DNA of 64,000 nucleotides from Triglochin maritima (Eukaryota > Streptophyta > Magnoliopsida > Alismatales > Juncaginaceae), in the NCBI GenBank assembly GCA_963682175.1, contig OY821779.1:6770501-6834500 (forward strand). Direction: 5' to 3'. The position numbers and the translations under genes are program-made. Positions 34,131 through 44,345 of the stretch are shown in pieces. The notes under the pieces are model-generated. The model searched no databases, was not told where the DNA came from, and saw nothing but the letters and a program-made list of their open reading frames with translations. How positions within the stretch are numbered: position 1 is the first letter of the stretch; each line of letters begins with the position of its first letter.

Positions 34131-34544
34131 CCGGGGCGTTTGGTTTCGGAATTGGCCGCAAAGTTCGCATTTTTTCCTCCAGACCCGGCAACGTATGGTG
34201 TGAAGAGGGAGAGCGGCGGCAATGGGCGGTTAATTGCCACTGGAATTCCACGAGACCCTTCGGTCGATGTCCATTTGCTTGAAACCAAGTATGGAAGCAA
34301 GATTGTTGCCTTTTACATGAAAAATCCGTATGCTCGGTTAACTGTCCTGTACTCGCATGGCAATGCGGCTGATCTTGGGCAATTGTATGATCTCTTTTCT
34401 CAGCTCAAGGTCAATCTCAGGGTTAACTTGATGGGGTTAGTGATGCATTTGATTTTGATGTCCTTTTGTATTATCTTCTCCCGTTGGTTTGATTGTGATT
34501 GCCTATTTTTACCTCTTTTTTTTCTACCGTAACTCTACAAGTTT

Positions 34545-34547
<3 letters not shown>

Positions 34548-34577
<30 letters not shown>
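34548..34577. repeat. TA microsatellite in the first intron of the hydrolase pseudogene
   Basis: About 15 TA units in a row. Confidence 0.95.
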
Positions 34578-34579
<2 letters not shown>

Positions 34580-35078
34580 TAGTATTGAGCAATTAGTCCC
34601 ACGTTGCTAAGATGTATGCAACACTTTATAATAAAATGAATCAACTACCCTTTACTTAAGTGATTAGGTTTTGTTGAGGTAATTGACTAACCAAATTTCA
34701 CACTTAATGAGTCTATTTTTTGTGTTTCCTTATTAGGCTAGTTCCAAAGTGATAATTATTTGTACGTAAGATTTCAATATTGTCTTCTGGTGTTGTTGGT
34801 TTGCGACAAAACTTTAAATGAGCGGGGAACTAAACTTCAAGAACGACGGTTGCTTTGTAGGAAAATCCTACAACTAAAGTTCCATATCCGCTCTAAGAAC
34901 AAGGGAAGTTAAATTCTCCTTTCTGCATTACACAAATATAGTTGGCTTCTGTCTACTTCAGCATAATTATATGTACCAATCACTACAAAGTGAATTGGAG
35001 TTTGGGGACTTAACGTCTTGGTTAAACATGATTTACAACAAACCAATTTACACACTCATGCATCAATAAAAATGTCTT

Positions 35079-35164
35079 CAAATGTCCCTATATCAGATTG
35101 ATTGTTATTTCTTTCGATTTCAAATGTCCCTATATCAGATTGATTGTTATTTCTTTCGATTTGA
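35079..35164 (+). repeat. Direct duplication of about 43 bp
   Basis: TTCAAATGTCCCTATATCAG followed by ATTGATTGTTATTTCTTTCGAT occurs twice head to tail, from about 35079 and again from 35119. Confidence 0.9.
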
Positions 35165-37115
35165 TAACTTGAAGTTATTTTTTTTCCGATAAAACTTTTT
35201 TTGTCAGTTCTTTTGATATAATGATTTTTATGTTACGATATAAAGCTTTCGGTTTATTGTTAAGAATCGATTCTTCTTTTGTTGATCATATGACTTCTAC
35301 TCTCGACCCATGGTTTTTCACACAAGATTTTTTTGGTACCATGCTGATTGCTGTCCATTTGGATTATTTTGCATTTTCAATTTCTTTGTTACCAAAATGT
35401 TCTTTGCTTCCTTTCTTGGCCATCTTTTATAAGCTTATATATATTCTCTTTTTGGTTAGTCCATGAGTCTAATTTCATTATGTCATCTCTATTGCAGATA
35501 TGACTATGGTTATGGAGCCTCTACCGGTATGGTATGGTGCTATGTGATTTTTCCTCAATACCATATTTGCTATATGCTTTACATCTTTATTATTTAGACG
35601 TCATGGCTCTTCATTGCCATTGCAACACAAAGTCATATCCGTCGTTCAGCTTTCAGTAGATGAGGCACTTTGGGGTATTATTGCATTACTAATTATGTTG
35701 TTATTTGCTTTTGTGGTTTTCAAATAATACTACATATGTTATGACTATTATAAGAAACTCAAGTCAGTTATGTTATTAAGACTACATCACCAAATGGTGT
35801 TGGGATTAAAAACAAACATTTTTTGTGCCTTTTAGCCAAATGAATACAATACATATGCAGACATAGAAGCTGCATACCACTGCCTAGAAACAGAATATGG
35901 GGTTAGCTGGGAAGACATGATTCTATATGGGCAGTCGGTCGGCAGTGGCCCTCCCGTTTGCCACGGCTGCGAGGTGTTATCCTCCATGGTGCCATTTTAT
36001 CCGGTCTCCGTGTTCTCTGCTATGTGGATTTCAATTTCTGCTTTGACATTTACAAAGTAAGTGAAACATGACTGTTTGATCCCGTAGTATTACAATCAAG
36101 ATGCACGGCTAATTAGTGGATTCACTTCTTATTTTCTGATGCAGAATGTAAACAAAATTAAGAAGGTCAAGTGTCCAGTTCTTGTCATTCATGTAAGCAT
36201 TTCTGCAACACCTTGTCTTCTTGTCTTTGTTCATTAATTAGACAAAAACAAATAAAGATATAAATAATAGGAAGTCAGGGATATCAATGTCTTCATTTCT
36301 TCATCGAGTTAGACATACTAGTACACAAGTTATTACAATCAGTAGGAGGTAGAGCAATTCTAGAAGCATATGTTCACGACCTCTTAACTGCATCAGACGT
36401 TTCACAAAAAAAATCTTCTCTTCCTAGCGAAGGAAATTAATTTCTTATCAGAAGCCTGAGAAATTTCCGTGTGATGATGAATAATGGCAGCAGCATAAAG
36501 TCCACCTATTTTGAGAATATCCAACATTACAAGAAGATAGATCTCACATGCCATATATTAAATCAAATAGAGATCCCATCAGCCCAATTCTTGTTCATTG
36601 ATTCACATGGCCAATTCTTCAATAAGTTGTATATTCCACTCAATGTTAACTCGCTTGAATACGAAAAACAACTCGGCCATTGAATGATTTCATGCAAATA
36701 GTTGTGAAATGTAACCTAAAAGTGGCTAAAAGGATTAGTAAAAGCTTGAACACAAAACACACAACTCGACCACGAAAACATGAACGTCTTGAGTCCATTT
36801 CTTTCCTTCATTTTTTTGTTATGTTGACATGGAACATCAGATGATGTTGTGAGCTCGTTACACGGAAATCGTCTATGGAAACTCGCGAGAGATCCATACG
36901 AACTGTTATGGATTAAAGGAGGTGGTCACTGCAACCTAGAGCTGTACCCCGATTTCATGCCACACCTATGCCGGTTCATCCGGGAAATGGAGAACATAAC
37001 CACGAAAAACCAGCTCAAAAAGATCCAATCAAGCCTTTCTGACCACTCTAATGATTCTAATGCATCTAAAATGAACCATTTGTGTCTCAATTATGCAATG
37101 TTTTTTTCCAAATAA

Positions 37116-37783
37116 GATGTTTCAATTGCTTCGGTTGTTCGCGATTGTTGTACTATTGATTGTCATGTTGCAGGAACAATGATCGATAAGTGCAATGTTT
37201 GCATTGGAAACATGCAAGATAACTAACCCTTGTTGTTGTTTACAAGTTAAGATCTCCACAGGCTGCACTTATTCTACAGAACGACGGCAATAAAAAACTC
37301 GTCCAATCAGTTTGCAAGACTATAAGGACATGTCATAACTAGATGACTTCCGGTTCACTTCCAAAGATTTCAAACTTTGCCGTTACATTTTTTTAACGTT
37401 TTCTTTTCTTTAAAACTTTGTGAGCATTTGATTACTATTACGTACCTAACGTTAGAGATCAGACTACTACTATCTCTTCAATCTTAAGAGTGTAAATTGA
37501 ATAAGAAATGGGGGGCAATTCGGTAATTTGACACATGATGGAGGAAATCACGCGGAGGCTTCGTGACCGCACATGACGCGGGCTTTGGCCTGCATGTGTT
37601 GGGTTTCTTTCGGCATGTGATAATATCTTAAGAAACACAAACCCTCGCAACGAAGGACTTACGTGACCACTAGAATTACAATATTGCCACGCATTACTAA
37701 AAAATGACAAATATTGCTAGATGTATTTTGCATGGTATTATCAATGAAATATATATTGGTTGGTTTGATGCAATATTGCACTT
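37116..37783. other. Intergenic, no gene recognised
   Basis: 3' flank of the hydrolase pseudogene and AT-rich spacer. Nothing identified. Confidence 0.6.
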
Positions 37784-37788
37784 AATAT

Positions 37789-38717
37789 TGTTGTGAGAGG
37801 ATTTAACAATGTACTAACACGCTACGGATTAAACGCACCACGTAATACCAAATATTGACTTGCGGAAAAAATTCGGACCCTCTTCCAAACTCAATGCAAC
37901 AAGAACACAATTAAGATAGAAATAAACAAGCAAACACAAACGCACATCTGAAACAACCACGACACACGCGATTTACAAGGTTCGGCAACGTGCCTACGTC
38001 CTTGGGGGTATCCTGCGGGTTTCCTTTCCTTCTTCCGCTTCTCCAATTAGAGAAGCAACCGAGATTACAAGTATATGGAGGCAATATGTCCTCCAAATCA
38101 CTCTAGATCTTTCTCTAGCTTAATCTCTTAACTCACAATGAAAGAAATATTACACTTGTACATTATGTTAAAACCAAGAGCAAACAAATCATTTTATAGA
38201 CTCAAAAATCGAGCTATAATTAAGCAAAACCGTGCTGAAAATTCGTGGGCAACGGTCGACCGATGCTCATTCGGTCGATTGTCCTTGACTAAACATGAGT
38301 GTTTCCTGTTGCGATTCGGTTAGCTGAATCATTCCCGGTTGACCGTTGGAATGCTTCTTCATGCGGCTCGGTATACCGCGAGAACGATTCTCCCACGAAC
38401 TAACTAATTCTCCAACAACCCCACGGTCGACCGAGCACCTCTCGGTGAACCGTTCCAATTTTGACAGAAACTTTTAGATTCTCGGAACACCAAAAATCCC
38501 TCCAACGGTTTACCGAATCCGTTGTTCCGAAGTGTATGTTGTCCTCTGACGGTAGACTGAATCCAATTCGGTCGTCCGATCCCAACTGTACCCAAAGTGC
38601 CTGGAATCCTTGGTTCGGTGGACCGAACCCAATTCGGTCGTCCGAACCATGCATCACCAAAAGTGCCTGGAGTTTTGGATCGGTCGACCGTTTCTTCCTG
38701 GATTTACTTCCTTAACA
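37789..38717 (-). mobile_element. Solo LTR, family 3 (929 bp), with 5-bp target duplication
   Basis: On the minus strand it runs from TGTTAAGGAAG to CTCTCACAACA, and AATAT flanks both ends (37784-37788 and 38718-38722). A TATAAAA box is at 38192-38198 (minus). Downstream is a leader containing GCCGAACCTTGTAAATCGCG (37974-37993), typical of plant LTR R/U5 regions. The palindrome array lies upstream of TATA. No internal genes are present. Confidence 0.85.
38245..38695. repeat. CGGTCGACCG-type palindrome array, LTR family 3
   Basis: Exact copies at 38253-38262, 38424-38433 and 38681-38690. Near-copies include TTCGGTCGATTG, CCGGTTGACCGTTG, CGGTATACCG, TCGGTGAACCG, ACGGTTTACCGAA, TTCGGTCGTCCGA and TCGGTGGACCGAA. 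It is in U3, about 50-500 bp upstream of the TATA box. Confidence 0.87.
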
Positions 38718-38984
38718 AATATAGACCAATATTCAATGGTTTGAAATACATCTCATATACTCATTCGCTGTAACATCACAAATTTTCTTGGAACGTTGTT
38801 GCGATTTCTCAACTCTTGTAACACTGGAACGTCTTTGTAATTTGTCCGAAAATAATAAAAAGTATTTCTTGGGTAGAGTTTTGGTGGGTGTTAGTGTTAC
38901 TGTTACACCACCCTGGTTAGTTACCGACTCATCTCTTAAGGAGACTTTGTTGTAGGTATTATTAGATATTGTACTTATATACTT

Positions 38985-40510
38985 GGGAAATGTTTGTTGA
39001 ACGCAGGGCGTCACGGACGCGCTCTACGTGGATATCCCTGTCAGCCCTTACGTGGCCAAAGCATGAATGTTTTTTTGTTTTTTCTTCCTGATGTCCACTC
39101 AAATCACATTAAATGCGTTTCAACTCAGCACGTTCTCTCTCTCCACCCAAATACAAATATGATGACACTCTTTCTTTCTTCTTCATTCTTTCTCTCCAGA
39201 ATAAATCACCATTTCTAGCAAGATATTATGTCGAAGAAGCGTCTGACGCCGACTCCCAGGATTCTTCACAACGTAAGCAGCGTGAATGGGACGGTGCGAA
39301 GACTTCCTGATGTTCTTGTCAGCGTTAGCATCGTGAATGTGACGATCCGGTGGTGAAGACTTCGCACCACAACATCTTTGCTGCATTGTTGGGGTAAAAT
39401 ATACAGTGGGAGGTTTGTTGAGTTTGTTGAGTTTGTGCATTCCATATATTGATTCGTTTATTCCGACAATAATGAAGCCATATATTATTCCGGACTGCAA
39501 ATACACTTATTCCGGACTGCAAATACACTTATTCCGGACATGAAATACACTTATTCCGGACAGCAAATCCATTTATTCCGGACAAACTTTATGTTCCGTT
39601 TCTGGACACACTTTATTCTTAAACTGGACAACAAATACACTTATTCCGGACAGCAAATACACTTATTCCGGACAAACTTTCTGTTCCGTTTCTGGACACA
39701 CTTTCTTCTTATTCTGGACAACTACACTTATTCCGGACTGCAAATACACTTATTCCGGACAGCAAATACACTTATTCCGGACAGCAAATCCACTTATTCC
39801 GGCCAAACTTTATGTTCCGTTTCTGGACACACTTTATTCTTAAACCGGACAACAAATACACTTATTCCGGACAACAAATACACTTATTCCGGACAGCAAA
39901 TACACTTATTCCGGACAAACTTTCTGTTCCGTTTCTGGACACACTTTCTTCTTATTCTGGACAACTACACTTATTCCGGACTGCAAATACATTTATTCCG
40001 GACAGCAAATACACTTATTCCGGACAGCAAATCCACTTATTCCGGACAAACTTTATGTTCCGTTTCTGGACACACTTTATTCTTAAACCGGACAACAAAT
40101 ACACTTATTCCGGACAGCAAATACACTTATTCCGTACAGCAATATACACTTATTCCGGACATACACATAACGTAAACAGGACAAACACATAATGTAAACT
40201 GCACACACACATAAAGTAAGCTAGACAAATTAAGTTGATCCAACGTAAAACTTAAAAACAAATATTTTATTATGATAAGTGTGGGCTCTGCACGAATAAT
40301 GAGACTGCACGATGTCTTAGGGTCTGCACACTGTCTTATCTGTGTATTGGGAAATGAATCGTTTAACTTAAAGAACCGGCGTTTTTTAAAAAGACCAAAA
40401 CGCGCGAAGAGAAATTTCGCTGACTGGACGCTGACTCAAAGAAAAATATCTGAGCTGTACAGATCCACGTAAGGCACGTCCGTGACGCGCGCGTCCGTCT
40501 ATCACGGTTC
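38985..40510. mobile_element. Non-autonomous Mutator-like element, copy 2 (1526 bp)
   Basis: It is flanked by a perfect 9-bp duplication TATATACTT (38976-38984 and 40511-40519). Terminal parts are imperfect inverted repeats sharing GCGTCACGGACG and TACGTGGAT. 39003-39330 and 40160-40510 are nearly identical to the corresponding parts of copy 1, only about 11.7 kb away, but the two copies have different target duplications and so inserted independently. The minisatellite core has fewer units than in copy 1. It carries no transposase. Confidence 0.93.
39481..40165 (+). repeat. Minisatellite of TTATTCCGGACAGCAAATACAC units inside Mutator-like copy 2
   Basis: The same 22-bp unit and longer alternating block as in copy 1, with two full higher-order repeats of about 238 bp (for example from 39682 and 39919, each beginning TTCTGTTCCGTTTCTGGACA). 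Unit number differs from copy 1. Confidence 0.93.
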
Positions 40511-40519
40511 TATATACTT

Positions 40520-42454
40520 TTGGGCTTTTGGCAGCAAAACAGGCATTTTTCTGAATCTAGCAAAATCATCTTTTGGTATGTGAAGGTAGTTATTGAGCCC
40601 CACGCCGCTTTTGGATCAAAGATCCAAATATAAGACCCTTCTATTATATATTATTCTCAAAACAAGATTCAAATCTAAGGTTGAAGAGTGTTATGCTAAT
40701 TATCTACGATACTATTGAAATGAGATATATTAACTTGAAATCAATCGGTCTTGAGCAAATTTATAACAAAAGTCAAAATTTTCCATAAGAGTTATTCTCG
40801 ACTGATACTCCACATCAACTCCATGCATATTTCAATGTTGGAAAACAACGCATAGTGCTAATTTGGCACGACATTTATCACTTCGGATTGTTAAGGACAC
40901 CAACTCTAAAGCCCAACGATACCTTTTAATTTTTCAATTTCAATTTTTTTTACTCAATTATCTGTACTTTCTAGTTTCAATTGATACTCGAAATATTTAG
41001 AATAGAAGATTCATTTTATGAATGATGATGAATATGCAGTGAAAACGAAAAGTAGCAGTTTTATGTATATTAGGGACCTAGTTGATCAAACTAACTTTCA
41101 AGTAACAAATTGTAATTTTTTTTAACTTTAAAAACGATATTTTCTTGACCAAAAATATAATCAACGCCATGTGGTATAATATTTATTCTGACGTAGGCGT
41201 AAGAGCAACCAACGCTTTATAATTCCAATTTTTCTTTCCTTCTTCCGTCGACTATGTTTTCTCTGGATTTTCTTCTTAATGTGTAGTGTGATTGAGCACT
41301 TAAACGAGCCGACTCTGGTCCATTTTGCATCACAAACTTAATTAAAAAACGATTCAAGTTCGAGGAAAATCTTTCACATCGACAAACTTGTAGTAATTAA
41401 TCATATTTAGATGTGAAGTTGCGCGAAGTTATGTGTTATGAATTGTCTTTCGCAATTTCAGTACTTTCTGGCAGCACAATTTTTGAAGATGAATTTGTTG
41501 CTTGTACTAACATCAAAATGAAATTCTTGGTATCTTTGAAAGAACAACTATAAAACTACTATTCTAACCAATCGGAATTAATTGTTTGACCATCTTAACA
41601 ACCAAAAACGTGCCTTTTAACGCTAGAGGGATGTTGGTAGCGATAGATTAGGAGATCAATTAAGTACTTGGTAACTCTTTATTTATGTTTTTTAATCTAT
41701 GTTTTACTCTTCCTAGTAGCTTTGAGACTTCACGGTACGACTTAAGCAAAATAGTTACTTTTTTTTGAAAGCTTGCATTATAATTGTCACCAAATACGAA
41801 AAAGTGTTAGTGAAAGGTAATCACAGACAAAAGAGTGGATGAATGTATGGTACACGATAATTATGCTAAGACTTATCGACCAACTGAAGCTAGATCGGTT
41901 GGAGGATTTGTCATCCAGATGTTTGAGATATATGGAATTTAAAATTGAGTTAATGGATAATAAAATAGAGAAAATAAAAAGTAATAATTACATACGTTCC
42001 TCGTAATTATTAGAGGGGCTGCACTTTTTTCAAGAGTAGGTTGTCGACGCTACCCCAATGTATATGTAAATAAATAGTTTAGATCTCTTCATACGTTTGG
42101 ATCATAATATCATATGATAACAAATCTAGAGCACATGTGGTGCACTCAAAATCACAAGCATAACTAAAGATTGGATCGGACTTAACACAAGCTGCACAAC
42201 CCTAAGGTTTTAATTACGACAAATAAAAACACAAAGCGACTTTTTAAAAGGAATATATAATGAAAACAAAACGTATACAAATGTCAAATGGTAATAAGTT
42301 GTTTTCTTCTTACGTACCACAACAGTGCCAGCTAAAATAATTTATGGGATAATTATCTCTTAAGCCTTCGTAACAGAAAAGCTCTCTCTGGCGAGTGGAT
42401 ATTGGTTGGGTGGTGATACACGGAAGTCCGCTGACGTAAATAATTTTTACTTTT
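40520..42454. other. Gene-poor AT-rich interval
   Basis: No coding similarity or structured repeat recognised on either strand. Confidence 0.6.
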
Positions 42455-43070
42455 TAAAAGTAAAAATCAATAATTCACCCCATGCTGACATAGTCAGTAC
42501 AGTCAACAGTCCAGTCAGTAAAAATCAAATAATTTTTATTTTTTAAAATTAAATAAATAACATATTTATTTTGTGACACTTACAATTTTTACTTTTCTCT
42601 TACAACATTACGTTCCCAATGTAACATTTTGTTTCCCTTACAATATTTGGTTTCCCAATACAACATTTGGTTTGTTCATGCAACATTTTCCCAATGTAAC
42701 TTATTCTCGATAGACACATAATTTATTCTGGACAGTCGCACAACTTAATCTGGACAGACACACAACTTATTCTGGACAGACACACAACATATTCTGGACA
42801 GACACACAACATATTCTGGACAGAATAAGGTGTGAGTCTGTCCATTTTAAGTTGTGGATCTGTTTGTGGGGAACCAAAAGTTACATTGGGAAAGTAATTG
42901 TTGCATGAGAAACGAAATGTTGCATTGGAAAAGTAGAAATTACATGTCACACAAAATAAATCTGTATTTAATTAATTTCAGAAAGTAAAAGACATTTGAT
43001 TTTTGATACCTGAACTGCTGACTGGACTGACAACGTCAGCGTGAATCCTGGACGCAAGCGTTCATTAATC
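42455..43070. mobile_element. Foldback element with long inverted arms and a minisatellite loop
   Basis: The left arm (about 42455-42710) and right arm (about 42840-43070) are imperfect inverted repeats: GCTGACATAGTCAG / CTGACAACGTCAGC, TATTTATTTTGTGACA / TGTCACACAAAATAAAT, and CCCAATGTAAC / GTTACATTGGG. The loop holds a short minisatellite. Long arms suggest a Mutator-like MITE, but I could not identify a target duplication. Confidence 0.75.
42710..42835. repeat. Minisatellite ACACACAACTTATTCTGGACAG
   Basis: About five 22-bp units reading CACACAACWTATTCTGGACAGA. The core TTATTCYGGACA is the same as in the Mutator-like elements at 27235 and 38985. Confidence 0.9.
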
Positions 43071-43515
43071 ATTTTTCTATTGGGTTACGTAGAGACTTGG
43101 AGTGTTATTCTCGTATTTGATTTGATAGTATTCAAATAGTTTGATTAAAGAAATTTCAACAATCACTTCCATGTAAGAAAACAAATAATTGCTTCCACTG
43201 ATGTTTATAATGAATATAATTAAGAAAAATAATTGTATTATTTAATATGAAGATATCTTAGAAATAAAACAATTTTTTTTAAAATCACTATTTTTTTTAA
43301 CTTCCATGTTTGACGAATAAACACTCATATTGCTATACACATATTGTAATTTTGAAATACTAGATTTTAATAGTTAACTAAAACAAGATAATTATCAAAT
43401 TTGAAACGGTTATATTTTTATCTTCCACTTTTTCAACGGTTACATTTATTATCATCTTAAAAAATATTATTCCCAATTTTCTAGGGTTTGTATCAATTTT
43501 TATTAATAATTCATA

Positions 43516-43518
<3 letters not shown>

Positions 43519-43581
<63 letters not shown>
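43519..43581. repeat. Long TA microsatellite
   Basis: About 31 uninterrupted TA units. Confidence 0.97.
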
Positions 43582-43583
<2 letters not shown>

Positions 43584-43584
43584 A

Positions 43585-43760
43585 GAATTCTGGAGTGAGC
43601 CCAGGGCTCAACTTTTCTAAATTAAATTGTAAGGTAGATTAAGAAAAAAACGGTTATGCTAATAAATGGTGAGATTAACTGTAAATAAGATCCAACGGTG
43701 AGATTATAGGGGGCTTAAACTAAACTTGATGAGCCATGAGCTCACTAGAGCTTGACCATA
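43585..43760. mobile_element. Small TIR element (MITE) in a TA-rich site
   Basis: TTCTGGAGTGAGCCCAGGGCTCA at the left mirrors TGAGCCATGAGCTCACTAGAGC at the right. TATATATA stands on both outer sides. Interior about 130 bp without coding content. Family not identified. Confidence 0.6.
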
Positions 43761-44280
43761 TATATAATATTTGTAAAATGTTAGAAATGAGTTTGAGGAA
43801 ATAAAAAATGACTGTGACCAAATGATATGTAGCTGAATGACGCTGTGGAAAGAGAACCGGAGATGCTTTCGAGACTTAAAATTTGTCACTTTCAAGTAGT
43901 ACTACAAATCACTTTTTTTGTGAAAGTTGAGGATCACAATTGTTTTTGTTAGATCAGATGTAATTTATTTCATATTAATAAAACATCATAAGTAAAAACA
44001 TTTTTACCATGTCAAAGCATCTTTAAATTGTACACCTCTCTTTCATAGTTTGATCAAATATCATGAACCTACATTAACGAACACACCCTATAAAACATTC
44101 AATGTGTATTCCAATCGGTAGAGAAGTATAAGTCAGTAGAGGAGTGGACACAAGTTTTTGATCCCACGTTGGTCAAAATATAAACAACACTTCACCACTC
44201 CACCTTATAAAAACACACAATCTATAAATAAAAATTTAAACAAATATTTGAAAAAAATCCAAAAAACAAAAACACAACAA

Positions 44281-44345
44281 AACGTCATCATCCCAGGCGA
44301 AGTGATGGAGATCGAACCGGTAGAATCGAAGTGGATAAAAGAGGG
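44281..44345 (-). repeat. Inverted partial copy of the CSLD 5' leader
   Basis: The minus strand reads CCACTTCGATTCTACCGGTT, then CGATCTCCATCACTTCGCCT and GATGACGTTTTGTTG. The plus strand at 44964-45032 reads CCACTACGATTCTACCGGTT, then CGATCTCCAACACTTCGCCT and TATGACGTTTTGTTG. About 65 bp correspond with few differences and one 6-base gap at the presumed splice donor. The direct copy is the end of the CSLD 5' non-coding exon. Confidence 0.85.

Larger units (their letters stand above)
34131..37115 (+). pseudogene. ABHD17-type alpha/beta hydrolase, multiple lesions
   Basis: Exon remnants: 34131-34435 (GRLVSELAAKFAFFPPDPATY, LYSHGNAADLGQLYDLF, LRVNLMG), 35498-35531 (YDYGYGASTG), 35836-36056 ([28 protein letters not shown], then [20 protein letters not shown]), 36145-36192 (VNKIKKVKCPVLVIH) and 36831-37115 (GTSDDVV, LHGNRLWKLARDPYE, WIKGGGHCNLELYPDF). 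The nucleophile Ser (GQSVG), the Asp region and the final His (GGGHC) survive. Family members are depalmitoylating serine hydrolases anchored to membranes. Lesions: the codon where the family has its first Met is CCG; one Ser codon is missing in YDYSGYG; about 16 nt are missing just after GSGP, shifting the frame; no AG acceptor stands before GGAACA at 36831. Together these make a functional product unlikely, though each exon is otherwise well preserved. Confidence 0.85.
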
